This document shows positions 39,964 to 47,140 of a stretch of DNA of 64,000 nt, in pieces. The position numbers were made by a program, and so were the translations under genes. Source of the stretch: Gammaproteobacteria bacterium (GTDB lineage: Bacteria > Pseudomonadota > Gammaproteobacteria > Ga0077536); contig JACPPA010000013.1 of assembly GCA_016191285.1 (NCBI GenBank), positions 151,333 through 215,332 on the forward strand, written 5' to 3'. Below the pieces are notes generated by a model. That model saw nothing but the letters and a program-made list of their open reading frames with translations, was not told where the DNA came from and made no database searches. Position 1 is the first letter of the stretch, and every line of letters starts with the position of its first letter.

Positions 39964-40152
39964 ATGCAGCAGAGTTCATTCAGTTCGACGCTCACCACAA
40001 TCCCGCATTACATCGGCCAACTCACCCGCGGCGACGCCGTCATGTATGGACCCGAAGGCGTGCATTTTTATACGCGCCCGGAAACCGTCGCCGCGCGCTG
40101 GCCGACCGGCAATCGAGCCGGTGTCGACTTGCATTTTCCGTCAATGAAATGA
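39964..40152 (+). CDS. Small protein of unknown function (62 aa)
   Basis: A 62-residue product from ATG 39964, with AAGGA ten bases upstream. It has no signal peptide, no cysteines and an aromatic/glycine-rich middle (YIGQLTRGDAVMYGPEGVHFYTRP). It sits 13 bp after the aminotransferase and 13 bp before the Nudix gene. Its leader shares AGGATTTTCCC with that of the Nudix gene. I do not recognise a family. Tight spacing argues that it is translated. Confidence 0.5.
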   Translation: MQQSSFSSTLTTIPHYIGQLTRGDAVMYGPEGVHFYTRPETVAARWPTGNRAGVDLHFPSMK

Positions 40153-40165
40153 GGATTTTCCCAAT

Positions 40166-40687
40166 ATGAAATACTGCCCCCAATGTGGTCAGCTCTTGCG
40201 CCGGATCGAGATCGGTGGACGCGGCCGCGATACCTGCATGGATCATCGCTGTGGCTTCGTGCACTGGAACAATCCGGTACCGGTGGTGGCCGGCATCGTC
40301 GAGTGGAACAACCAGGTGATCCTGGTCCGCAATGTGGGTTGGCCGGCGAATTGGTACGGGCTAGTCACCGGATTTCTCGAAGCCGGCGAAATGCCAGAAG
40401 AAGGAATTCTGCGCGAAGTAAAGGAAGAAATTGGTCTCGATGCGGAACTCAAATCGTATATTGGAATGTACGAGTTCCACCGCAAAAATCAATTGCTGAT
40501 TTGTTATCACCTAACCGTCGATTCCGGCGACGTCAAATGCCCGCCCGACGAGATCGCGGACCATAAGTGGGTACCCATAGAAACGGTACAGCCGTGGACC
40601 GCGGGCACCGGCCGCGCGTTACGCGACTGGTTGCAGACGCGTGGAATCGAACGCGAGATGTTTGATTTCAGTGCGGCGAATAATTAG
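40166..40687 (+). CDS. Nudix hydrolase with zinc ribbon
   Basis: A 173-residue protein. A zinc ribbon (CPQCG at 4-8, then C24 and C29) precedes a Nudix domain whose box is GFLEAGEMPEEGILREVKEEIGL split as G-x5-E-x7-REVKEEIGL. The zinc ribbon plus Nudix layout resembles NudC-type or NADH pyrophosphatase relatives, though it is shorter than NudC. Substrate unknown. It ends the aminotransferase gene run. Confidence 0.85.
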   Translation: MKYCPQCGQLLRRIEIGGRGRDTCMDHRCGFVHWNNPVPVVAGIVEWNNQVILVRNVGWPANWYGLVTGFLEAGEMPEEGILREVKEEIGLDAELKSYIGMYEFHRKNQLLICYHLTVDSGDVKCPPDEIADHKWVPIETVQPWTAGTGRALRDWLQTRGIEREMFDFSAANN

Positions 40688-40698
40688 GGACGAGTCGT

Positions 40699-40885
40699 CA
40701 TTGCGAGCGAAACGACGAAGCTTTCCCGGACGGGCGCAAGATGGATTGCAACGCTTTCGCTCGCAATGAGGGGATTTCTGAGATTTTTCGTGAATGCATT
40801 GCGCGTGAAGATTCGCGGATAAATCCGCTCCCACAGGACAAGACTCTCGATTGTAATGCGAGCCGCTTTGAGCTTCGAATCTTTA
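40699..40885. repeat. Two intergenic palindromes, one of them REP
   Basis: CATTGCGAGCGAAA (40699-40712) and TTTCGCTCGCAATG (40755-40768) are perfect 14-bp inverted arms. From 40807 follow a variant REP arm ATTCGCGGATAAATCCGCTC and then the outward arm GCGAGCCGCTTTGAGCTTCG, which reaches the 3' end of yidD. Confidence 0.7.
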
Positions 40886-41107
40886 CCGCGGTGGAACAGG
40901 ATCGTACCCCGAACTACCCCACGGATTGCAACGCAGCAAGCGCTTCAAAGTTAGCCAAGTGCCGCGTCCGGGACCATGAATTTCAAGCGCCTCGAGACAA
41001 TACTCGGAGCAGGTCGGGAGATGGCGGCAACGCGGACCCAGCAACGGCGACAGCGTATAACGGTATACGCGTACTAGTCCCTGCAGCGCGCGCGTCATAA
41101 CCGGCAT
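40883..41107 (-). CDS. yidD: Membrane insertion efficiency factor YidD
   Basis: Small amphipathic membrane-associated protein that helps YidC insertion. From ATG 41107 it is 74 residues: [21 protein letters not shown], the conserved cysteines in [10 protein letters not shown], and C-terminal [20 protein letters not shown] site precedes the start, and a longer frame to 41188 lacks family sequence. It is normally found beside rnpA-yidC; here it follows a zinc-finger gene with 4 bp between. Confidence 0.85.
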   Translation of the reverse strand: MPVMTRALQGLVRVYRYTLSPLLGPRCRHLPTCSEYCLEALEIHGPGRGTWLTLKRLLRCNPWGSSGYDPVPPR

Positions 41108-41111
41108 CGAG

Positions 41112-41345
41112 TCATTCCGCGGTGGCGCGCTCGCCTGCAAAATAACCGGGTTTGGCAAACCGGCAACTACAGTAATAGCAGTCGACACTGGCTTTGCCTT
41201 CGAAGCACAAGTAGACCAGGGGATGACCTAGTGCACCGCCGCCGCCATTGCAACTCGCGGTTTCTTCGCCTTCATCGACTCTGACAATTTCACGTGGTTC
41301 CACGCCGTAACTCCGAGCTCGCGCAGCGCGATCATGACCAAACAT
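41112..41345 (-). CDS. zf-CHCC zinc-finger domain protein
   Basis: A 77-residue protein with the CHCC zinc-finger pattern: C32 in [16 protein letters not shown] with H41, then C57 and C60 in DCYYCSCRF. This is the fold of mitochondrial NDUFS6 and its bacterial relatives. It is divergent from the SRPBCC gene (start at 41419) and appears to be co-transcribed with yidD. Confidence 0.75.
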   Translation of the reverse strand: MFGHDRAARARSYGVEPREIVRVDEGEETASCNGGGGALGHPLVYLCFEGKASVDCYYCSCRFAKPGYFAGERATAE

Positions 41346-41418
41346 TGGATGTGTCCTATAGTATCAGAAAGCGTCCCTCGTCCCGGTTGGTCGAGGCGCC
41401 AATATTAAGGAGCCGCCC

Positions 41419-41832
41419 ATGACGAAGGTCAGTCTTCAATCCACGGTTAAAGTTTCGCCCGATCAACTCTGGAAGCTGATTGGACAATTCAACGCATTAC
41501 CTGATTGGCATCCCGCCGTGCAGAGCAGCAAGCTCGAAGACAATGGGCGAGTGCGTCGTCTTAACCTCATGGGCGGTGGCGAAATCGTCGAACGGCTGGA
41601 GATCATCGACGAGAAAGATCGGATGTACCGCTACAGTATCGTCAGCGGCCCCCTACCGGTGGCCAATTACACCGCCACATTGCGAGTCCGCGACGACGGC
41701 AAAGGCAACGCGGTAGTCGATTGGTCGAGTGAATTCGAACCGGCGGGGGCGGCGGAAATCGACGCCATGAAAGCCGTACAGGGCATCTATCAAGCCGGCT
41801 TCGACAGCCTAAAGAAAATGTTCGGCATGTAG
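41419..41832 (+). CDS. SRPBCC (START-like) family protein
   Basis: A 137-residue hydrophobic-cavity protein of the polyketide cyclase/PYR-type branch, with DQLWKLIGQFNALPDWHPAV, the EIVERLEIIDEKDRMYRYSI strand region and a long C-terminal helix. An AAGGAG site precedes the ATG. Ligand unknown. It precedes gcvH by 23 bp on the same strand. Confidence 0.8.
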   Translation: MTKVSLQSTVKVSPDQLWKLIGQFNALPDWHPAVQSSKLEDNGRVRRLNLMGGGEIVERLEIIDEKDRMYRYSIVSGPLPVANYTATLRVRDDGKGNAVVDWSSEFEPAGAAEIDAMKAVQGIYQAGFDSLKKMFGM

Positions 41833-41855
41833 CCTCCGGCGCCGCGAGAAATCTC

Positions 41856-42236
41856 ATGAGTGAAGTGCGCTATACCGAAGACCATGCCTGGGTGCTGATC
41901 GATGACGATGGCGTCGCGACGATCGGCATCTCGGATTACGCCCAAGAACAACTCGGCGATATTGTCTACGTCCAACTACCGGACGTGGGGCGAGATATCA
42001 TCCAGGGCGAAGAAGCGGTAATGATTGAATCGGTCAAGACCACCGGTGAAGTGAAATGCCCCATCGGTGGCCGCGTGATCGAAATCAATGAGACCTTGAG
42101 CGATAGTCCCGAGCGCGTTAATGAATCACCCCTGGAAGACGGCTGGTTATTTAAACTTGAACCGACCGATGAATCGGAAGCGGAAGATTTAATCGATGCC
42201 GATGACTATGACGATCTGATTGGATCATTGCTTTAG
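41856..42236 (+). CDS. gcvH: Glycine cleavage system H protein
   Basis: Lipoyl carrier protein of 126 residues. The lipoylated lysine is K61 in MIESVKTTGEV, where most GcvH proteins have ESVKA; SDSPERVNESPLEDGWLFKL and the acidic C-terminus are typical. gcvT and gcvP are not in the window, but the E3 component gene lpdA is 1.8 kb away. Its 3' end overlaps the C13 peptidase gene tail to tail by 12 bp. It could also be a lipoate-relay or related carrier rather than a working glycine-cleavage subunit. Confidence 0.88.
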   Translation: MSEVRYTEDHAWVLIDDDGVATIGISDYAQEQLGDIVYVQLPDVGRDIIQGEEAVMIESVKTTGEVKCPIGGRVIEINETLSDSPERVNESPLEDGWLFKLEPTDESEAEDLIDADDYDDLIGSLL

Positions 42237-43610
42237 TGCGGCAGGACGCACGGCGTCGGGAAAATGTGCTTCGAAATCCAAGAGTACGGGCGCGATTGCG
42301 GCCCCCAACACCATCTGCGGCTCGGAAGCTTCCTTCCCTTCCTTGGCCTCGCGTGCCGCAATGGAGCGCGCGGAGGTGTTGAACGCTGTCGTGAATGAAT
42401 GCGTGCTCGCGAGCGCATCTTTAAAGTAGGCTTCACCGAAATACGTCCACCGATTTTCATGCGCGCAACCGAAGGAAGTCTTGTCCTTGGCGGCGGCCGT
42501 GATGACTAATGTTTCGGGGCTACTCAACGGAGCAATGAATTGTCCTGAATAGCAGGCTGACACCACCACTACACGCCATTTGATGCCAGCGTTGTCCAGC
42601 ACCCGGCGTAAGTCATCGGGTCTTAGATCGTTTAGTCCCAAATCTCCCAGTTCGATCGCGAACCGCCCGTCCCGTGCGCCGTGCGACGTCATGAACAAGA
42701 ACAAAATGTCTTCATCCGGCTGCATGCGTGCGGCCAGGTGGCCGAGGACGTAGGCGAGATTCGGTCGATTGGCCAAGGGATGGTCAGTCAGGCTGGTGTA
42801 GTTGTTGATCAGGCGCACGGTCCGCGTGCCGGTTCCGAAGCGCTGACCCATGATCTGACTGACTTGCAGGACTTCGCGTTTAAAAACGTCTTCTTCACCA
42901 TAACCGCCAAATGCCACGAGATAGAGATCGCGGTGCCCGCGCATGCTCGGTGCGATCGCCGCAAGTTCGTGATCGAGCAACTCCGCTTGCCGGTAATAGG
43001 TATCTTCCACATTGATCGCGGGACGGCGCGGCGCATTCGCGCGAGCGACGAGTAACGCCTCGTCCGGTAGCCACTTCACGTTGGCGTACAGCATCAAGCC
43101 GTAGACCGCGACACCGATCAGTGCGCTTAGTCGGAAACTGCCGACGGTTTGGGTATACGCGCGGATAAACACCGCGATTTGCCACCCAAAAAAGCCCGAC
43201 CACAGGTGGCTTCCGTAATGAGTAAAGCTCGCCTCGCTAATGCGTGGCCAGGCCCAGAGCAGCAATAACCAGACCACCCAAAGAATGACATCGGCGGCCG
43301 CCAGCGCGACCGCCACGCGCAGATAGAGCGCCGCATTGCCGGCGAGCAACACCACCACTGCCAGCGCGGCGAGCCACATGTACCCACGCGCAGCCCCAAC
43401 CACGCCACCCCACCCCGACCAGGCCACGGGTCCCACAATCTGCGACCAATCGGACACTAGGGTCGCCGCCCAACCCATCGCGAGTAGAATGACCAGCTGT
43501 GAGATCGAGACGTCGAAATCGGCGCGGCGTAGCGTCGTGAGACGCGCCCCGGCGCGTAGATTTTTGATCAGGCGTTGGGACATTGCGATAAGGTCGAAAT
43601 TAAGGCTCAA
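42225..43610 (-). CDS. Membrane-anchored C13 (caspase-like) peptidase
   Basis: A 461-residue protein with about five transmembrane helices in residues 35-180 and a cytoplasmic or periplasmic clan CD domain from about 200. The catalytic dyad is H310 in FLFMTSHGARDG and C353 in VVVVSACYSGQF, the legumain/caspase order of strand-H-G and strand-A-C. An alternative start is ATG 43583. The tail overlaps gcvH by 12 bp, and the 5' end lies 44 bp from yhbY on the other strand. Bacterial C13 proteins of this build are poorly characterised; the target is unknown. Confidence 0.85.
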   Translation of the reverse strand: MSLNFDLIAMSQRLIKNLRAGARLTTLRRADFDVSISQLVILLAMGWAATLVSDWSQIVGPVAWSGWGGVVGAARGYMWLAALAVVVLLAGNAALYLRVAVALAAADVILWVVWLLLLWAWPRISEASFTHYGSHLWSGFFGWQIAVFIRAYTQTVGSFRLSALIGVAVYGLMLYANVKWLPDEALLVARANAPRRPAINVEDTYYRQAELLDHELAAIAPSMRGHRDLYLVAFGGYGEEDVFKREVLQVSQIMGQRFGTGTRTVRLINNYTSLTDHPLANRPNLAYVLGHLAARMQPDEDILFLFMTSHGARDGRFAIELGDLGLNDLRPDDLRRVLDNAGIKWRVVVVSACYSGQFIAPLSSPETLVITAAAKDKTSFGCAHENRWTYFGEAYFKDALASTHSFTTAFNTSARSIAAREAKEGKEASEPQMVLGAAIAPVLLDFEAHFPDAVRPAALKQ

Positions 43611-43654
43611 TGCGCGGGCTCCAAGACCAGGGTCTGTTTATAAAGGAATCTAGA

Positions 43655-43984
43655 GTGCTGAGTTCGAGCGAACGCCGCGCGTTGCGCGCCCAATCTCATC
43701 GTTTGAAGCCCACCGTGATGCTGGGCCAGCACGGCCTAACGCCGGCGGTCGTGGCGGCGATCAACGAAGCGTTGACGACGCATGAATTAATCAAGGTGCG
43801 GATCCGCGGCGTCGAGCGTGACGATCGTAGCAGCTTTGTCACCGACATAGCGGCCCGGGTCGAAGCGGAGGTAGTGCATACCATCGGCCACATGCTGACC
43901 CTTTATCGCGCGAATCCTGAACCTGTATCGAACGCAGGCACCGGTGAAATGCGCCAATCGACCGCAGACCATAGCGCGAGGTAA
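43655..43984 (+). CDS. yhbY: YhbY/CRM-domain RNA-binding protein
   Basis: Small RNA-binding protein linked to the pre-50S ribosome. I use GTG 43655 (VLSSSERRALRAQSH) because AAGGA lies about eight bases upstream, giving 109 residues; an ATG at 43610 lacks a site. The CRM signature is LKPTVMLGQHGLTPAVVAAI, then KVRIRG and a conserved IGHMLTLYR. The C-terminal 20 residues are extra to the domain. Confidence 0.85.
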   Translation: MLSSSERRALRAQSHRLKPTVMLGQHGLTPAVVAAINEALTTHELIKVRIRGVERDDRSSFVTDIAARVEAEVVHTIGHMLTLYRANPEPVSNAGTGEMRQSTADHSAR

Positions 43985-43991
43985 GTAAAAG

Positions 43992-45401
43992 ATGGATGCC
44001 GATCTAGTCGTTTTGGGCGCCGGGCCAGGCGGTTATACGGCGGCCTTTCGCGCCGCCGATCTCGGTCTTAATGTAACGCTCATCGAACGCAATCCAACGC
44101 TGGGCGGTGTGTGTCTAAACGTGGGCTGCATCCCGTCCAAGGCCTTGCTGCATGCCGCGAAAGTGCTAAGCGATGCGCGCGCGATGGCGGCCCACGGCAT
44201 CACGTTTGGCCCGCCTAAAATCGAACTCGATAAATTGCGCGCGTGGAAATCGAAGGTCGTTGGCCAACTCACACACGGTCTGCAGGGACTGGCCAAGCAA
44301 CGTAAGGTGACCGTGCTGACCGGCACCGGCGTGTTCGTCTCGCCGCAGGCTTTGCGGATCACCAATGGCGCCACGATTACGGAAATCAACTTCAAACAAG
44401 CGATCATCGCGGCTGGCTCCGAGCCCGTTCAACTTCCTGGACTACTCTACGGCGATCCGCGGCTCATCGATTCCACCGGGGCGCTTGAACTTGAGCAAAT
44501 TCCAGCCCGTTTACTGGTGATAGGCGGCGGCATTATTGGACTTGAAATGGCCACGGTGTACGCCGAACTGGGCAGCGCCGTCACGGTGGTGGAACTGATG
44601 GATGGTTTAATGCCGGGGACCGATCGCGATCTCGTAAAACCGCTGGAGAAAAAACTTAAAAATCTATTGGCTGCCATTCATATCAACACCAAGGTGACCG
44701 CAGTCAAGGCGGATAAGAACAGCCTGGTGGTGAGTTTCGAAGGGAAGAGCGCACCGGCCGACGCTGAATTCGACAAAGTCCTGGTCGCCGTTGGTCGCCG
44801 CCCCAATGGCAAGCTCATCGGCGCCGAGCACGCCGGCGTGGCCTGCGACGAACGCGGATTCATCCTCAAAGACGCGCAGCAACGCACCAACGTTCCGCAT
44901 ATTTTCGCGATCGGCGATGTGACGCCGGGACCGATGCTCGCGCATAAAGCGAGTCATGAGGGCAAGGTGGCGGCGGAATCCGCCGCGGGCCACAAGACTG
45001 GCTTCGATGCGCGCGTGATCCCATCGGTGGCATACACCGATCCCGAAGTGGCGTGGGTCGGCGTTACCGAAGGCGAGGCGCAGGCGAAAGGGATCGCCTA
45101 TGAAAAAGCCGTGTTCCCATGGGCGGCAAGCGGTCGCGCGCTCAGTCTTGATCGCAGCGAAGGCTTTACAAAGCTAATTTTCGACAAGACGGACCGGCGC
45201 ATCATCGGCGCCGGCATCGTTGGAACGAGTGCCGGCGATCTGATCTCCGAAGCAGCCCTCGCCATTGAAATGAGCTGCGACGCCGAGGATATCGGCCTCA
45301 TCGTCCATCCCCATCCAACGTTATCCGAAACCGTGGCCATGGCGGCCGAAATGTTCGCCGGGACGATTACAGATCTCTACATCCCGAAAAAGAAGAGCTA
45401 G
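43992..45401 (+). CDS. lpdA: Dihydrolipoyl dehydrogenase (E3)
   Basis: FAD enzyme that reoxidises dihydrolipoyl groups of 2-oxoacid dehydrogenases and glycine cleavage. The 469 residues begin with the GAGPGGYTAAFRAADLG FAD fold; the redox pair is C41/C46 (GVCLNVGCIPSK), and the C-terminal catalytic His is in HPHPTLSET. It starts 7 bp after yhbY. The final codon pair AGC-TAG lies on the terminal repeat of an adjacent MITE, so the element supplies the stop codon. No E1/E2 genes are near. Confidence 0.95.
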   Translation: MDADLVVLGAGPGGYTAAFRAADLGLNVTLIERNPTLGGVCLNVGCIPSKALLHAAKVLSDARAMAAHGITFGPPKIELDKLRAWKSKVVGQLTHGLQGLAKQRKVTVLTGTGVFVSPQALRITNGATITEINFKQAIIAAGSEPVQLPGLLYGDPRLIDSTGALELEQIPARLLVIGGGIIGLEMATVYAELGSAVTVVELMDGLMPGTDRDLVKPLEKKLKNLLAAIHINTKVTAVKADKNSLVVSFEGKSAPADAEFDKVLVAVGRRPNGKLIGAEHAGVACDERGFILKDAQQRTNVPHIFAIGDVTPGPMLAHKASHEGKVAAESAAGHKTGFDARVIPSVAYTDPEVAWVGVTEGEAQAKGIAYEKAVFPWAASGRALSLDRSEGFTKLIFDKTDRRIIGAGIVGTSAGDLISEAALAIEMSCDAEDIGLIVHPHPTLSETVAMAAEMFAGTITDLYIPKKKS

Positions 45402-45553
45402 TGTGCTGTCCCGCAATAAACCTTCATATATCGACACGTTGCTGTTGTGGGAGCGGCTTTAGCCGCGAAGGGGATTTCCCCTGAAGATTCGAAGCTCAAA
45501 GCGCGACCGGCAGCACGCGATTTAGGTAGGTTCATTGCGGGACAGCGCACTAG
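45398..45553. mobile_element. MITE-like element with CTAG ends and REP core (copy 2)
   Basis: The left end is CTAGTGTGCTGTCCCGCAAT (45398-45417) and the right end, read inward, CTAGTGCGCTGTCCCGCAAT, a 26-27 bp imperfect inverted repeat. CTAG on both sides could be a 4-bp target duplication. The core holds a REP pair (from 45443). At 156 bp it cannot encode a transposase. A related copy is at 24449-24615. Confidence 0.75.
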
Positions 45554-45568
45554 CGGTACGGACGTAAA

Positions 45569-46447
45569 TCACGCCGCGTTTTTTTTCGCATCGCGTTTTA
45601 GATCTGGCAGCAGCAAACTCATGGCCTCGATCACCATTTGATCCGCTTCGGCCATTACTTCCTCGACCAGATGCTCGTCTAGTTGCGTGAGTTGCATGGC
45701 GACGATGTCGAACGGTGGTACCGGCTCGTCCGCATCCGAATGCCACATGGCGGCGCGACTAATGACGGCGCCGATGTGGAGCATCGACGTATCGTGCGCG
45801 AGCGCTGGCGGCACTTTCGAGATGTCGTGCATGTGCAGGCGCACGGGTTCATAAAGTTCCAGTGGCAACTGCCATTGCTTCAATAGTTCGGCACTCACAT
45901 CGGCATAGTCAAAGCCTAGATGCTGGCGCTGTGCGTGGGCCAGCGGAATTTGGCGCCGAATCGCCGTATCGCGCATCTCGCTGTACGCAGGCGGCATCTT
46001 GAACGCGATGATGAGATTGCCGATGTCATGCAATAGCCCGGCGACGAAGAGACGTTCGGCGTTGCGGATGCCGCAACGCTTGGCGCTGAGGCGCGCGACC
46101 ACGGCGCAATAAATGCTCCGTCGCCAGAAGTCGTAAATATCCAAGGCCTTGGATTGAATCTTGAATAGCGAACCCACCGCGGCGCTGGCGAGTGCTAAAT
46201 CGTGCACTTGATTGAGCCCCAATACTTGCACGGCGCGACCGATGGAATCGACCTTGACCGCAAGTCCAACGTAGGCGCTATTGGCGATCCTCAAGATGCG
46301 TGCGGTGAGACCCGGGTCGTTGGTGATGACGTCCGTAATTTCGCTAAGCGACGAGTCTGTATCATTCACGAGCTCCTGAATCCGCAAGTACGATTTCGGC
46401 AGCGGGGCGACATCTTTGACGTCTTTGATTAGTTCCTTCAGTTCCAT
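45569..46447 (-). CDS. HDOD-domain signalling protein
   Basis: A 292-residue protein consisting of one HDOD domain: LPKSYLRIQELVNDTDSSL, ITNDPGLTARILRIANSA, and the FVAGLLHDIGNLII segment of the degenerate HD site. Such proteins often act with two-component or c-di-GMP signalling. It stands alone. The stop is 15 bp from the MITE. Confidence 0.85.
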   Translation of the reverse strand: MELKELIKDVKDVAPLPKSYLRIQELVNDTDSSLSEITDVITNDPGLTARILRIANSAYVGLAVKVDSIGRAVQVLGLNQVHDLALASAAVGSLFKIQSKALDIYDFWRRSIYCAVVARLSAKRCGIRNAERLFVAGLLHDIGNLIIAFKMPPAYSEMRDTAIRRQIPLAHAQRQHLGFDYADVSAELLKQWQLPLELYEPVRLHMHDISKVPPALAHDTSMLHIGAVISRAAMWHSDADEPVPPFDIVAMQLTQLDEHLVEEVMAEADQMVIEAMSLLLPDLKRDAKKNAA

Positions 46448-46677
46448 TCAAACCTCCTTCGGCGTCACGCAATGCGGGGCATAGCCGTCCTATCGACCAG
46501 CCATGGGTCGACTTGAGGTTAGAAGTGCGACGCAATCGACGATTCGTGCAGGTTGCTCAGCCGAACGCCCCGGCCGTGATGGCTCGGATTCGCGCGCGTA
46601 TCTTCAAGGTCAGCCCTCATTCGGCTACACTGCGCCGCGACCAAGCCAAGCCCATGCGCGGCGAGCCTTGCATCCCC

Positions 46678-46767
46678 GGAGAGGTGGCAGAGTGGTCGAA
46701 TGCGGCTGACTCGAAATCAGTTGTACGTTTGCGCGTACCGGGGGTTCGAATCCCTCCCTCTCCGCCA
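46678..46767 (+). tRNA. serT-like: tRNA-Ser (anticodon CGA)
   Basis: The 90-nt sequence includes encoded CCA. The acceptor stem is GGAGAGG/CCTCTCC with discriminator G; the anticodon loop is CT-CGA-AA within TGACTCGAAATCA; there is a long variable arm typical of serine tRNA (GTACGTTTGCGCGTAC) and the T-loop GTTCGAATCC. The reading is by eye but all stems close. Confidence 0.93.
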
Positions 46768-46804
46768 AATAAAAGCGCCCCTTCACGGGGTGTTTTTATT
46801 TGGC
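46764..46804 (+). terminator. Long terminator hairpin starting at the tRNA CCA
   Basis: GCCAAATAAAAGCGCCCC (46764-46781), loop TTCAC, GGGGTGTTTTTATTTGGC (46787-46804) form an almost perfect 18-bp stem. The left arm begins at the last residues of the tRNA, so the A-tract and T-tract flank a GC core as in a bidirectional rho-independent terminator. Confidence 0.85.
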
Positions 46805-46822
46805 GGATATGGGACGCGGAGG

Positions 46823-46932
46823 CGAACCCCTCGGTTCGACAAACTCGCAACGCGAGTTTGGACGCACGTAGTGCGCCCCGCAGGGGGGAGTAAACGCCTA
46901 AGCGTTTGCGAATCCATCCCTCCCTCTCCGCC
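46823..46932 (+). repeat. Chain of five hairpins ending in a tRNA 3'-end repeat
   Basis: Five short stems follow one another almost without gaps: CGAACC/GGTTCG (46823-46838), CAAACTCGC/GCGAGTTTG (46840-46860), CGCAC/GTGCG (46863-46875), CCCC/GGGG (46876-46886) and AAACGC/GCGTTT (46892-46907). They are followed at 46916-46932 by ATCCCTCCCTCTCCGCC, a 17-bp copy of the tRNA-Ser 3' end at 46750-46766. No reading frame is convincing. It may be an attachment-site remnant or a structured RNA. Confidence 0.7.
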
Positions 46933-47140
46933 TTTGTTTATGAGAGCGCCGAGGTGGAAGGGACTTATCCTTCCTAAACGCGTGGCCGGGTTATTGAGCT
47001 GTCGTCGCTGGTTTAGGTCTCGGCGTATGATGCCTCTGCCACCAGCGCGCGCCGGTTCGGTGGCCGCGCCGTACGCTTTGATGGAAGGAATTGAGTTTCG
47101 GATTTTCGCAAGTTAAACCAATTTCAGGGGAGGACTCGTC

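Noticed and set aside
41833..41855. Glycine riboswitch before gcvH
   Set aside because: The gap to the preceding gene is 22 bp, too short for any known glycine riboswitch.
46503..46709. Short plus-strand frame before tRNA-Ser
   Set aside because: It runs into the tRNA gene and has no conserved features.
46940..47140. SAM or cobalamin riboswitch before the MetE-like gene
   Set aside because: I looked for conserved boxes of these riboswitches and saw none; only a plain GGGGAGGA site is present.
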